The notes: generated by a model not told the origin, from the sequence alone. A DNA stretch of 64,000 nucleotides from Neocallimastix lanati (nom. inval.) (GCA_016946835.1 JACVTC010000093.1:231501-295500), one strand, 5' to 3'; shown: positions 36,270 to 56,891, numbered from the stretch's first letter. Numbers and translations are program-made.

Positions 36270-38480
36270 TACATACAATGATGATAATATTATTAATGCT
36301 TATTGATCAATTGATGGACCCAATACATTCAGAATAAAATGGATAATATATATAATAATTTAATTCTGAACATTGAGGATGACAATTTTTGGAAATTTTA
36401 CCATTATTTTGTGGATTTCTCTTCCAAGAAATCCATAAAACAATGATATTACCAAATTCTTCAATCAAACCATTCCCTATTCATTAAAATGTTTAATAAG
36501 CTAGAGTAAACTTAACATCCGATTTTTGGAGTTTGCAGTTCGTTATTCTAAATTCCTTTATAATCTTACATCTCATTCTCTCAATAATAATCAAATTCCA
36601 AATAAAGTATTTTCTGGTTCATGTCAATCATGTTAAAGTTTTGGGATATATCGCATATTATAAGGATTTCTTTCCCAAGAAAGGAAAATTTTTTCTTAAG
36701 ATTCAGTAGATTCAAACTCTTATTTAATCATGGACTATAATAACATATCTTTGTATCAAGTAAGAGAAGCCATGATTCAGGAATATACCTCAGCTTGTAT
36801 CGCTAAGGATATTACAAAGAGAATTTTATCTTAATAATAATGAAAAATTTTTAATTAATAATAATTTATCCAAAAAGAACAATAATAATTTCAATAATAA
36901 ACTTTAATAATAATAATAGTAATTTTAATTTTATGATAAAAATTTTTCAAATAATTTTACTAATTCTAATAATAACAAATAACAATTTAATTGGCCAAAA
37001 AATTCAAAAAAAAAAAAAAAAGTTAAAGTAAAAATTATTCAGATAAAATAAATATTCAGAATTTAATCAAATTTTGAAATATATAATTAATATTAATTAA
37101 AAATCAAAATATAAATACACTAACCAATGAATTTTTTCAAACACCGAAAAACTTTTTAATTTAAATAATAATTATAATAATATTTCAAATAAAATGTAAA
37201 ACTCTTAAAAATAAAAAATTTTTAATTTATTCAAAAAATGTTCAAAATTTTATTAATATCAAATAAAAATAATAATAATAATGTTTATAATGTTTATAAT
37301 TTTATTAGGAATAATTCAAATAATAATAATATAAATATTAATAAAAATAATAAAAGAAAATCTAATTTTTCCAATAATAATAATATAAATATTAATAAAA
37401 ATAATAAACAATAATAATATTATTATACATTTCAAGCCTAATACAAATAATAATATTAATATTAATATCTACAATAATAATATTCATTATAATAATAATT
37501 TTAATAATATTAAATTTAATAATAATAATCCTAATAATAATATTAATAATTATAATAATGATAATATCATCAATAGCACTGAAACTAAAAATGAAGAAGT
37601 ACCGAAAACTTCTAGTCATTTAAGAAGGACTTAAAAATTTATATAATAATAATACTATAACCTTTATAAAAGAACTATCAAGAGGAAAATGATCAATTTT
37701 TACAAGATGGGTCTTTTCAATTAAAAAAGACGTAAATAATATAATTATTAGAAGAAAAACCAGGCTTGTTGCTAGAGGTTTCAACCAAAGATACCGTATT
37801 GATTATGAACTTATATATAGTCCAGCCTTAAATATTGATTGTATAAAATTACTACTTTCTTATGCTGCCAATTTCAATGGAATGCATACCAATTAGATTT
37901 TTAATCAGCTTTCCTAAATGCCGCTTTAGACAAAAAAATATACACTGATATTCCATACCGTGATAAAAATTTCAATTAAAGGTAACTGGATACTGAATAA
38001 GGTATTGCACAATCTTAAACAGTCAGGTTGCCTGTAGAATAAAATTATTTTAAAATTTTTAACTAAAAGAAAATTTCAGCATTCAACAACCGATCCATGT
38101 GTTTTTTTTCAAAAAGTTTAAGGATAGACTTACATGGGCCTTAGGACTTTATATTGATGATATTCTAATTTTAAGTGAAAATTTCAAAATTATAATATTG
38201 TTTCATGAGTTAAAGAAAACTCTAAAGCATCGAAAAGTGGATATACTGACTTCATATTAGGAATTGAAATAAAAGAGATTTTAATGACATTTACATCTCA
38301 TAAGAAACCATCACAGATAATCTTTTAATTAAATATAATATAAATAATAAAAATGTAACTATTAAAACAATATATAAAAATAATTTTGATTGTATATTAT
38401 CTAGGATGAAAAAACTAAATATTTATCATTTAATGATGGTTTTCCAGATTATAAGAAATTTATATTATTATATATATTAA
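36270..38480 (+). pseudogene. Decayed copia element (integrase to reverse transcriptase)
   Basis: Plus-strand pieces in order: an integrase/linker region at about 36600-36840 (V-L-G-Y-I-A-Y-Y-K-D-F-F-P-K-K, then YQVREAMIQEYT); an Asn-rich linker at 36850-37610; and RT at 37670-38330 (F-T-R-W-V-F-S-I-K-K-D, R-K-T-R-L-V-A-R-G-F-N-Q-R-Y, I-D-Y-E-L-I-Y-S-P-A-L-N, Y-Q-L-D-F, S-A-F-L-N-A). A Y-I-D-D-I-L-I box lies at about 38150. Stops, deletions and shifts are frequent, so no product is possible. The minus frame at 37392 is a shadow of the Asn-rich linker. No LTRs are recognised. Confidence 0.85.
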
Positions 38481-39170
38481 TTAGTTAATGAAAAAGATGA
38501 ATCAAAACTATAAAAATATTTATATAATATATATATTTATCAAAATTTCTATCGGAATTAATGAACATTTTTAATAGAAAAAGTTTATCATTATCTAATG
38601 AAAAATTGCTGAAAATCACAATAATCTATCAATATCAAATTAAAAATTGTATTAAAGTTAAATATATGATTTATATATACATAAATAAATGTTCTTTTTT
38701 TTATTAAAATATTTTATTATACAATAACAGAATAATTATTATTAAATTGTCACTAAAGAATTAATAATATTGAAAGAAAGAAATAAGAAAAATATATATA
38801 TTTTTGATAGTTATTTTTTAATTTTAATAATAACTAGAATAATTATTTAATAATCATTTTAAATATATATAAATCTAATTATAAAATTTGGATTTCTTTT
38901 AATTAAAATTAATTCATTTATATAAAAAATCTTCTTTTATTTAAAAAAAAATTTCATATAAAATGAAATGTTATATTTATCTTAATTTTATAATAAAAAT
39001 TACAAATCTAATAATTTAATCATAATATTTTTATTTTTATTTTTTTTTTAAAAAAAAAAAAAAAATTGGAAAGTTATATATACATTTATTAAAATATTTC
39101 AAATAATAAATTTATATGTAATAAATTTATAATATATGTACATTTAAAATAATGTTTATGAAAATTAAAA
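38481..39170. other. Promoter-side spacer of the ROM2-like gene
   Basis: A/T-rich sequence without a gene. A T-run/A-run hairpin-like block lies at about 39040-39065, some 110 bp before the start codon. Confidence 0.6.
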
Positions 39171-42100
39171 ATGCAGAATAAAGAACAAAAGATTAATAAG
39201 AGAATTTCTTCTCTTCCTTCATCTGAAAATACTCTTTTTACTGAAGAATATTTCAATAGTATTATTAATAATAATGCCATGAAAAGTCGTAGTAAATTAG
39301 ATAATGACAATATCAATAATTGTATTAATAATAGTGAAATAAATAATAATCATAGAATCAGTAGTAATGGCTATGTTAATAATAACAAAAACATTAATAT
39401 TAATAACAATTATAGCAACAATTTCAATAATCAAACAAATAATTGTTCTTACATTTATAGTAAAAATTACAGTAGCAGTAATAATCAAAACGATAATTAT
39501 TCAGATAATAATAATAGCAATGATAATTATTATACCAGTGATAAATATTTAAATGATCCTGACATATCAGAATCAACAATTCCTTCAAAATCACAAAATA
39601 GTGATATCATTTATGATAATTCTGATGAATTAGATTCTATTGAAGAAGCTAAATTTGATAATGATAGTCATGTTAGTATTGATGTAGAAGATATTAATGA
39701 GGTTATTGATAAAATAAATTATTATATTGAAAAATTGGAAATTAAAGAAAATAACAATATTAACCATCAATCGAATTATATTTCCTCTACCAATAGTAAT
39801 TCTATTGAAAAATTGAAACATCTAGCCAATGAATTAAAATCTATAGAGGATGAAGAGTCACAATTAAATTCAAATTATAATCATTTTAATATGGATACCC
39901 TTGATTATAAAAAGGGTTATGTAGATAAAATGAATAGAGTTAAAAAGAAAAACTTACCATATGATAACAATGAAATTAATTCATTACCTAACGAATTAGA
40001 CTTTGAATATAATGATACTAATAATCAAAACAATTTAAATGAAAATAATAATTCAATAACAAATTCATCAGAGTATAGAACAGATAGACCAGAAGTAAAC
40101 AAAATTAATGAAACAAATATATTAGAAAATAACTCTAATATATTATCTTGTGCCGAACGTGCCAATCAAACTTTATTAAATATGCTAAGTGATGATGTTA
40201 AAAAACTTTTTGATCAAAAAGATGAAAAAAAAACTAATTCAAATCTTTCATCTTATATTGTATCAAAACAAGATAAAAGCAATTCATTTGGATATAATCC
40301 TTCTTCTCAAATTTCGGATAATAATTATAATAACAATATAAATTCAATTCAAATTTATAATTCCAATGAAAAAGGTAAATAAATTTTAAGAATAATTGAA
40401 AATATTATTAGCATAATTATGTATAGAATAATGAAAATTAAAATGAAAAAAAAAAATAGCAATAGAAATAGAATTATAAAAATTAATTATATTTTTAAAA
40501 AAAATATTTTGTTCTTTTTCAAAATATATTTATTTAACAATTAAATATAAATTATATATAATATTTTCAGTTCAAGAAAACAGTTATTCAGACATTTCTT
40601 TAAAAGGAAATTCTTTAAATTACGATAAAATATTAAATACAAATCTAAATCAAGATTTCTCTGAAGATTATTCACAAATAGAAGAAGATATTACAGATGA
40701 TTTTGTATATCATCCTAATGATATAAGAGAAAAATTTCCTTTAATTTATCATTCAGCTAATTTATCAGAAATTGCTTCCAAATTCCGTAAAATGATACCA
40801 TTGGTAACTCATATTAAAGATTCTATAGAATATATGGATAGTTTTTCAGGTCATGATGCTGTTACTACCTTTTCAATTATATTGGGAAATAACAATCGAA
40901 AAATTGCTCAAACAGTTGGTCAAACTTTAGAAGAACAAGGAATGTTTCATGATGTTATTTATCTTCATAAACTTCTAGATTCTCGTAATCATTTTTATCA
41001 ATTTAAAGATTTAGCAAAACCCATAGCCATTTTAGAACGAAAAGAAACAGCTTATATAAATTCAGAAAACCAAGGTAAAACAAAATAAAAATAAAAAATA
41101 AAAAACATATATAAAAGTTAGAATTAATTAAAGTATACAAATAGATAAATTAAATTTTTTTTAAAAAAAACTAATTTGTAGTTATTTGATTTTATACAAG
41201 ATATTTTTAATAATATATACATTATTATTATTACTTTATTATTATAATTGTTATTATTATTTTATTTTATTTTATTTTATTTTATTCAATCTGTACTTTA
41301 TACTTATATTCTACAATTTATTTTATTTTATTTTATTTTTTTTTTTTTATTTTGTTCTATCACTATATATTTTATTAAATTTATAAATTATTTTTTTTTT
41401 ATTTCATTTCATTTAATTATATATATGATAGAAATAAAACAAAGAAAATTAGATGAATTTGATAAAGATGAATTAGATGAATTAAATCCTTGTGGTGTTT
41501 TAACAAATATGGCTCAATGCTATTCTCCCACTTGTACGAAAAATTCACCATGCTATTCATGTACTTGTCCTAGAAGAAGAATAATGGAAAGAGTAACAAA
41601 AGAAATGACAGCTGGACGTTTTTCCGATATGAATTCCACAATAGCTTTGCAATCAAATTGGTCAACATCAATTGGAAAATTCTATGTCAATAAATTGAAA
41701 TTTGATGAAGTAAAACGTCAAGAAATCATTTATGAATTTATACTTACAGAAAAGGAATATATTCTCGATTTGAAATATGTTATTAAATATATGATTGAAC
41801 CCTTACGAGCTGGTAAAGTTCGTGGGGTTACAGCCCAATTTGTTAATAAAGTTTTTAGCAATATAGAAGAAATTTATAAAACTAATCAAATTTTTTATGA
41901 AAATCTTCGTCAAGTTCAAAAAAGAAAACCTATTCTGGAATCTATAGGAGATACAGTCCTGAATTATGTTAATAAATTTACATGTTATCTTCAATATGGT
42001 AAAAATCAACCATCAGCTAAGCAAGAATTGCAAGTTCAAAGAAATCGTAATTCTTCATTAGATCGATTTTTAATGCAATGTCAAAAAAATCCTTGTTTTC

Positions 42101-44992
42101 GTCACTTACCCGTTGAGAGCTTTTTGGCTAGACCAACTACTCGCTTAGGTCGTTATCCTATGTTTCTACATAATATTTTAAAAAATACACCTGAATTTCA
42201 TCGTGACCAAATTTTATTAAAGGAGACCATTAAAACTCTGGAATCGATTTTAAAACAAGTTAATGATTTAGCTGGTAAAGAAACTAATCGCTTAAAAATT
42301 GAACAATGGGCAGAACTCTTAAAATTTGAAAAAAATAATGATCTTTCACTTATTCAATTAAATGATCCAAAACGAGAATATATTCGTGAAGGTAAACTTT
42401 CTTACCTTACCTCTTCTTATTTTACTTTAGATACTAAACAAGATGTAATTCTTCTTCTTTTGGATAATTGCTTAGTAATAATTAACAAAAATAAAAAAAG
42501 TATGAATTATCATATTCAAGGATCTCCAATTCCTCTTTCACTACTTTCACTTTATTATTCAGATCAGAAGTATTCTTTGGTGAAAAATAAAAATGACAAA
42601 AATTCTATTTCGTATTCTACATTGGATTCAAATACTTCAACTTTAACAATTAGAAATTATGATCGTTGTATGTTTGCGGTTTTTAATCCAACTGGTTATA
42701 TTCTAACTATAAAGCATATCGGTCATTGTACCTATAATTTTTATACTACTGTTTATTCTGAGCAAAAAGCATGGGTCCAAGCAATTCAAAATCAATTAAA
42801 TAAATTACCAAAACCTATTGCTAAAGAAGTTTGCTTTTTTAAATATACTAAAAAAGACGTTCCTCTACGTTCTCTATGTCGTTTAAAAGATGGTGCACTT
42901 TTATTATCCAATGACTATGGCCTTTACATCTTAACGGAGCAATCTTCATTAAAACTTTTAATTCCTTTATTAAAAATTACCCAAATCATTGCCTTGGAAG
43001 AATTTGATATATTATTCATTTTATCAAGTAAGTAAAAATAAATAGAAAAATAGTAATAATCTTATATTAGAATATAATAATATAATAATATCTTTTTAAT
43101 TATTAACTTTATTAAGAACTAATTAAATTAAATAAATTTCTATTTTTCTATAATATATAATTAAAATGTGTATATATAATTTTTACAATATTTATATTAT
43201 ATTAAACTATTAATTAATGAATAATTAATTTTTCTTTTAAATTTATACCATATCAATTAACATATAAAATATATATCTATATTTATATTTATATATTTAT
43301 AAAGATCATAATGTTTATGCATATAGTATATCCCTCATTTTAAAAAATATATATAATAATATTAATAATGTCAAATTAAATAAACGAATTTGTAATAATA
43401 TCAGTTTTATTTCTATGGGTTCTTGTGATAATCGTTTTCTTTTATGTTGTGCTAAAGTATCTAATAAGAAAACCACAATTAATATTTTTGAACCTCGAAA
43501 ATTTTTAATTAATGCTACTTATCAAAAGAAATATAGAGATCTTTATTTAACAGGAGAAGTCGTTCAACAAATTAAAACATTCTTTATTAAATGTGAAAGT
43601 CATGCAATACACTTTTTACGTCATTCTCTCTGTGTGGCTTGCAGTCGTGGATTCAAAATTCTTGATATTAATAGTTTAACTGAAAAAAATTTATTAAATC
43701 TTAATGATATTTCTTTTAGAAACATATTTTTATCAAAATATCTTCCTATGAATATGTTTAAAACTGAAAAGGATGATTTTTTGCTTTGTTATGACAAAAT
43801 TGGTTTTTTTATTGATAAAAATGGAGGACATTCACGTTCAAATATTCTTTTTAAATGGTATAATCAACCAAAAGCCTTTGCATATAGTTCACCATATATT
43901 TATACATTCACTTCTGATTTTATTGCTATATGGAATGAATCTGATCCTTCTCAGCCTCATCAAGTTATTACTGGTAAAGGAATTCAACTTCATCTTTCGG
44001 AAAATAGTCCTGATATTGTATATTCAAAGATTTCAAAAGGAAAACAATGCTTTATTGCAATAAAAATTCTTAATACCAATTCATCTTCTTTAACATCATC
44101 TTCCAATACTGATAATACAAATGTAATTAATTCAATATCATCTATTGACCCAAATACTGCAGGAACTACTTTGACTTATAATCAAGATTATCAGACAAAA
44201 AATAATAATAGAAATTTAGGTCCTCAACAAAATCAAATTCAAAATCACACTCAATATCAAAATCAATCTATTCTTTCTTCAGTACCTATATCTACTCCTC
44301 CAAGGGTAACTTCAAATAAATCTAATATTCAATTTTCTAGACCTAATTCTATTCAATCTGAATCTAAATTATATTCTTCTTCTTCCTCATCTTCTTCATG
44401 TTCTTCTGCTTCATCTCTTACTAATCCTAAAAGATTTTCTTCTGTTAATCCAATGAACAATTATACATCATCTTCAAATATTGTCAAACCTAAAAGACAA
44501 TCTTTGGGAAATCCAATACCTTATTATCATGCTTCACCTCCAAACATTGTTAATCCTAAACGTTTATCTTCAGCTAACTCCAATTCAAGTTTTGTTAATC
44601 CTAAAAGATTATCTCATCCTAATCCAATAATATCTAATTATTCTGCTCCAACAAGCCCAGTCAATCCTAAAAGATTATCTTCCAGTAATATTAACCTTTC
44701 CTATACTTCTTCCTCCTCTTCTACATCTTTATCTTCTTTAGCATCTATTTCATCTCAATCTTCATCCAAAACAAATTATTCTTATGTTCCAATGAAACAA
44801 CAAAATATATTTTCTCCTCCTTCATCTTCAAGAATATCTACTAATGCTCTTCCTCCTACTTCTATGCATAATTCAAATAATTCAAAGGTTCATTATTCTA
44901 ATCATCCTTTACCTTATTCTAATTCTAATAATCCTATGAAAACTAAACCTTCACAACCTAATTATTCTTATTCTCATAATAAATATTATTAA
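39171..44992 (+). CDS. ROM2-like Rho1 guanine nucleotide exchange factor (DEP-DH-PH-CNH)
   Basis: Model: exons 39171-40374, 40571-41074, 41432-43027, 43305-44992; 1663 residues; every junction keeps phase. Introns start GTAAAT, GTAAAA and GTAAGT and end CAG, TAG and AAG. Residues 1-400 are Asn/Ser-rich and probably disordered. A DEP domain (about 468-560) has D-S-F-S-G-H-D-A-V and F-H-D-V-I-Y. A Cys-rich C-Y-S-P-T-C..C-Y-S-C-T-C-P-R-R-R segment (about 599-619), seen in fungal Rom proteins, precedes the DH domain (about 663-860; E-F-I-L-T-E-K-E-Y-I-L-D-L). A PH domain spans about 880-1010 and a CNH domain about 1040-1325. The tail has five (N/K)PKR-x-S repeats. Fungal Rom1/2 activate Rho1 at the plasma membrane for glucan synthesis, cell-wall integrity and actin control; the same role is inferred. 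Intron 2 contains a minisatellite fragment. Confidence 0.92.
41255..41340. repeat. Minisatellite fragment inside intron 2
   Basis: TTTTA pentamers flank CAATCTGTACTTTATACTTA, one copy of the core found 19 times at 3106-4290 and five times at 11285-11660. It makes an apparent in-frame N-terminal extension of exon 3, which I treat as intronic because the splice sites at 41074/41432 restore phase and homology. Confidence 0.85.
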
Positions 44993-45307
44993 AATATAAA
45001 TTTCAAAAAAAAAAAAAAAAAAAGATAATAAAATTTTTAAAAAATAGTAATTTACATTTTATCATTATTATTACTATAATTATCATATTTTCAACTAAAT
45101 AAGAATCTTGATAATAATAATAATAGTAAAAAAAAGAGAAAAAAAAAAAAAAAAAGACAGTAAATATAAATAGCTAATATATCAAGTCATAGTAATTTTA
45201 ATAATTGATATAGTAATCAAAACATTAATACATTAATAACCAATAAACATAATATAACAATTTTTAAACTTATTCATTTTATACATCAAGAACAAAAAAT
45301 AAAAAAT

Positions 45308-45347
<40 letters not shown>

Positions 45348-45350
45348 TTG

Positions 45351-45390
<40 letters not shown>

Positions 45391-45575
45391 TATTACATTC
45401 ATATATATATAAATATTTTATATCTAATAATATTTAGTTGTTTATAATTATTTATTTAAAATTACATTAATATCAATTAATTATTTATATTGTTATTATA
45501 ATTATTATTATTATTATTATTATTATTATTTGAAATATTTTATATTTAATTATTAGCAAATAAATAATTTATATT

Positions 45576-45624
<49 letters not shown>

Positions 45625-45840
45625 TGAATCTTCATATTTAAAAGTGGTGGAACCTTTAATAAATATTTTTAATTAACCTTCACTGATTAGGTAAAAACCA
45701 CTTTTTGGACTATTTATTTGTTCATCATAATTGTCATTTCAACTTTCTATATCTCCTGTTATATGCAATAATGAAAATTGAAAACAATAAAGTATATTAA
45801 ATGGCGGATCTTCAAATGTTGGGAGTGCTTTTATTTCTCA

Positions 45841-45874
<34 letters not shown>

Positions 45875-46614
45875 TATATTTATAAAAAGTAATATTTCTA
45901 TTTTTCAAAATGAAGTGTTATTATGAAAATAATTAATGTTTTTTAATAAAATATAAGAGGAATGTTAGATGATAGAAATCCCTAAATATACACCAGGTAA
46001 TGTGTCAATAAATTGACTTATAATCTTTATTATGATGTGATCTGTTCTATCACATTTCGAACAAACAGGTTAAATTATAAATATCAATATTAATTCAAAT
46101 TCATAACAGTATATATACATATATTACTTATAAATATATATATATATAATTATTACTTACATTTTTAAAATAATATATTACTCTATAATTATTAATATTA
46201 AAAGAATAATAGAAATATTTTTATTTTTATTCAATATTTTTACCAATAAAATATAAAATAAATTAGTTTAATATACATAAAATTATAATTTAAGTTTAAA
46301 AAACAAATTTTTTATATATTATTGTTATTATCGTTTATAAAAATTTTAGTTTTTTTTTTTTTAAAAAAAAATAACTCTTTATGTTTAGTAAATTCTATGT
46401 GGGTTATAAAAATAATGCTGTTAACCTTTTATATAAAAATATTTTTTAAGGCATGAAAAATAATGTATATAGTTCTTTTTTTTTTTTTTTTTTTTTATAA
46501 TTAATACTAGAATTAAATATTTTATAAATTTAGATTTTTTATTATTATCAAAAATTATAGTTTGCCTTTTTTGAATAATAAGAGATTATTTCCAATATTA
46601 TTATTGGCAGAAGA
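44993..46614. other. Spacer between the two GEF genes
   Basis: (AAT)n at about 45310-45343, long T and A homopolymers (about 45357-45388 and 45578-45619), and two less A+T-rich patches (45640-45830 and 45955-46075) without a recognisable gene or RNA. Confidence 0.6.
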
Positions 46615-46692
46615 GATATGAATTTAATATTTAATAATTATTATTAAATATACAAATATGTTGCTACACATATTCATATTTGTTTTATATCA
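46615..46692 (-). repeat. Solo LTR-terminal motif, minus orientation
   Basis: The complement starts TGATATAAAAC at 46692 and matches the 419-490 motif, with a 6-base insertion in the first hairpin arm and one T-to-C change in the outer arm. No matching LTR end is seen nearby. A further patch at about 46748-46800 (CGCCATGTCGAAAATTTTT) recalls MULE termini. Confidence 0.7.
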
Positions 46693-46975
46693 ATAAATTT
46701 AAAAATAAATTAGCAGTTAACATAAAAATTTATTTGAAACATTTAAATTCGCCATGTCGAAAATTTTTTTTTTAAATTTAAAATTTGCCGCAAATTAAAA
46801 TAAAAATTATTTATGGATTATTAAAAATAATTAAATTTAAATGAATATATTTTTTTATAATAAAAAAAAAAAAATTAATTAAATATAATTAAATAAATTA
46901 ATGTTTATGTTTATTATGGATATATTTTTTTTATTTTATATAATTGTTATCATTGCTTAATTTCTATATTTGTTA

Positions 46976-47014
<39 letters not shown>

Positions 47015-47422
47015 ATATATATATATAATTTAAATATTAAAATAAAAATATATTTATATTTAATAAATAAAATTTTTAATAGGGGAATAAGAGACTGAAT
47101 CTTTACTTCTTATTCAAACTATTAAATATACAAACTTATATAATATAATAGAATGAAAATTAAATCATATATTTAAAACACTTAAAATAAATAATATAAA
47201 AAGTACATTATAGAAAATAATATAATATTAAGTTTTTAATTTTTTTAATATAATTAAAATATTTCGATATTATTTATATATATAAATATATATATATATA
47301 TATTTTTTTTAATTTTTTTTTTTTTTTTTTTTATTTTTTGACATTAGATTATACATAAATAAAAATATCATTTTTTTAAAATTAAAAGTATTAATACATG
47401 AAATTAACCAAGAGTTAATACT
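46693..47422. other. Promoter-side spacer of the RGS-RhoGEF gene
   Basis: A/T-rich, with an A run at 46979-47012 and a T run at 47316-47332. No gene. The ATG at 47423 is the first in its frame after local stops. Confidence 0.6.
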
Positions 47423-53894
<6,472 letters not shown>

Positions 53895-53955
53895 ATAGAT
53901 TTGATGAATTAGCAATATTGAAAAATTCAAATAAACTTAAAATATATTTTAATAC

Positions 53956-54178
53956 TATAATCAATTAATATATACTTCATAAATATTATATCTAAAGAAT
54001 TAGAAATTAGAAATAACTTAAAGTTTAAATTGAATATTTTGATATTTTTAGTTTTACATATTTTAATAATAATATAATCAATTAATATATACTTATAAAT
54101 ATTATATCTAAAGAATTAGAAATTAGAAATAACTTAAAGTTTAATTTGAATATTTTGATATTTTTAGTTTTACATAAA
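53956..54178. repeat. About 118-bp tandem duplication after the RhoGEF gene
   Basis: Two nearly identical units (ATAATCAATTAATATATACT .. AAGAATTAGAAATTAGAAAT .. TTTTTAGTTTTACATA), differing by small indels, lie directly downstream of the stop codon. Confidence 0.85.
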
Positions 54179-54766
54179 AATAAATTATAATTAGAATACC
54201 TTCAATTATATAATGCTTATGGTATATTATGCTAACTTATTTAATTTCATTTGTATATTATATACTTATTTTATTACCAATTTTTTATAAATAGTTTTTT
54301 ATATTTATACTATCCTTTATGATGATATAAAAATTGAAAATTAATTCTTAACTTATTATAGTTTTATATGAAGTTTATATTAATATAGACTTTAATATTT
54401 ATATTATTTAACTTAACTATATTTTATGAAAATAATTAATGAGAAGCAACTAATAAAAATGACTTTTATTAAAAATAAAATATATATTGCAATAATAATA
54501 TAAAAATATTGTATTATTAAATTATTATTTATTTTTTAATATTATATTTATTTATAAATAGGAGGTGTGCATTTCACAAAATGTGGCTTATATTTTTTTT
54601 TAGAAAATCAACATATAAATATATTGTTTATTTATTTTATTATATATTATTAATTATTTGTTATTTATTATTTATTATTTTTTATTAATAAAATTTGATT
54701 GTATTTAAAAGTTTATTTATTAATTAAATTTAATTAAAAAGGTAATTACAATGTTTTAACATAAAA
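54179..54766. other. Spacer left of gypsy element, with MULE-terminus remnant
   Basis: GGAGGTGTGCATTTCACAAA at 54562 continues ATGTGGCTTATA, resembling the outer end of the MULE at 8226. A possible partner, GAAATGTGGCGTAATTAAAT, lies beyond the gypsy element near 61984. The gypsy element may therefore have inserted into a MULE-like element. No gene is seen. Confidence 0.5.
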
Positions 54767-55284
54767 TGATATAAAACAAATATGTGTAGCAACATATTTG
54801 TATATTTGAATATTTGTATATTCAGATATTAAATTTATATCTTATTATTTATAATAATTTATATTATTATATATTTTATATTATTATTTATATTTTATAT
54901 TATTTATATTTTGTATATATTATTTATATTCCTTATATATATTTCTTAAATATTAAATTATACTTCTTATTTTAAATTATTAAAGTTTATAATTATTAAA
55001 GTATATATAATTAATATAATAGTTTATATTATTTATATATTATTCATATTAAAATATTATTTATTTATATATATATTATGTTTATATATATATATATATT
55101 TATTTATAATAATTATATATTATTAATACTTTACAGTATAATTAATATTAACTCTTATTCTTGTTTTTGTTTTTCTTTAGTAGAAATAATATTGTAATTA
55201 TAAAATAAATATTAATAAAAATTATTATTAACTCAAATACACTTATTAAACCAGCTACAACATAAAGAATATCACATTAAAAAT
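54767..55284 (+). repeat. 5' LTR of gypsy element
   Basis: 518 bp, starting TGATATAAAAC with the three-helix motif at 54767-54841. Compared with the 3' LTR it has an extra 10 bp near 54850, an extra 4 bp near 54909 and 2 bp less in a TA run; these account for the full length difference. The end is placed by similarity to the 3' LTR; the true terminus may be ATATCA at 55274. Confidence 0.85.
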
Positions 55285-55908
<624 letters not shown>

Positions 55909-56868
55909 ATGAAGATGAGCTCCAACCGTGAAGGAAGAAAAATTCCACTACCAATTATAGGTGGAAATAATAAGAATGTAAAAGCTTGGTACATTCTTAT
56001 GAAAAATTGGTTAAAGATGGAAAAGGTTACTGATGACGAAGAAAAATTTCAGTTCATTTTGGCAGGAACTGTAGAAGAAGCCACCCAAATTGTGAGCGAT
56101 AAATTCGTAGAAGCAAACAGAATTTTAAATTTAGAAGAGTGTAGAGATATCCTCCTGGAAAGGTATCATCTAAACGAAGATGAAAGATTTAGGGAATTAA
56201 AAACTTTAATAATTATGCCAAATGAAAGTGTCAGGGAATTTAACGATAGGTACTTGGATTACTACTGCCAGCTCTCTACAGATAATAAAGCTAAATTATC
56301 AGTCTACGATTACGAGAATTCTATACGTAGTCGAACTGATATTTATGAAAAGGTAGCCTATGAAGAAGCCAAGACTATTGAAGCTGCTTGTAAAATTGCG
56401 GAAAAAGTAGAAAGAATAAAACTTGGAAGTCGCTCAATACAAAAGGGTAGAAAATTTAACAATAATAATATCCAAAATAATTATCCTTTTATTAGTAGAT
56501 ATAGATCCAACCAAAACTTTAATCAATTAAATAATAATTATAACTCATTCTTAAATACCAATTTACAAAATAAAAATAGGAATTTAAATAATGAATTACA
56601 GAGGAGTAATAATTTTAACAATAATTATAACAACTATAATAATATTAATAATAATACATTAAATAGGATGAATAATACAAAGGTTCCAAGAAATATTAAT
56701 AATACTCCTAACAATAATAATGGTCTAAATAGTGTTGATGATATTACTAGGGGTTTAGAGAACCTACATATAAAAGTATGTTATTGGTGCCATGAGCCTG
56801 GCCATATTATTAGGTATTGTCCACAACTTAGATACCAACAAAACAATAATCAAAATACAAAAAACTAG
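55909..56868 (+). CDS. gypsy Gag polyprotein
   Basis: 319 residues from ATG 55909 (a second ATG follows at 55915) to TAG 56866-56868. The N-terminal 170 residues fit retrotransposon Gag, with W-Y-I-L-M-K-N-W-L near 30 and an E-x-V-R-E-F-N-D-R-Y segment near 105, the usual major-homology-like area. The middle is Asn-rich and basic. One CCHC zinc knuckle near residue 291 (C-Y-W-C-x4-H-x4-C) would bind element RNA. Gag forms the cytoplasmic virus-like particle. The stop is immediately preceded by a -1 slippery site, so a fraction of ribosomes should produce Gag-Pol. Confidence 0.92.
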   Translation: MKMSSNREGRKIPLPIIGGNNKNVKAWYILMKNWLKMEKVTDDEEKFQFILAGTVEEATQIVSDKFVEANRILNLEECRDILLERYHLNEDERFRELKTLIIMPNESVREFNDRYLDYYCQLSTDNKAKLSVYDYENSIRSRTDIYEKVAYEEAKTIEAACKIAEKVERIKLGSRSIQKGRKFNNNNIQNNYPFISRYRSNQNFNQLNNNYNSFLNTNLQNKNRNLNNELQRSNNFNNNYNNYNNINNNTLNRMNNTKVPRNINNTPNNNNGLNSVDDITRGLENLHIKVCYWCHEPGHIIRYCPQLRYQQNNNQNTKN

Positions 56869-56891
56869 ATTACGGAAGAAGGCTAACTTCC
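56859..56891 (+). promoter_or_regulatory. -1 programmed ribosomal frameshift signal (gag/pol)
   Basis: The heptamer A AAA AAC at 56859-56865 sits in the gag frame as X-XXY-YYZ and is followed at once by the gag TAG. Slipping back one base puts ribosomes into the frame that is open through pol. A hairpin GGAAG/CTTCC (56874-56878 with 56887-56891, 8-base loop) starts 8 bases downstream, within the usual 5-9 base spacer. Confidence 0.8.

Noticed and set aside
41248-41431. Hydrophobic N-terminal extension of exon 3 of the ROM2-like gene
   Set aside because: It is encoded by TTTTA repeats upstream of a TAG acceptor at 41429-41431; joining to 41074 keeps phase with the DEP exon.
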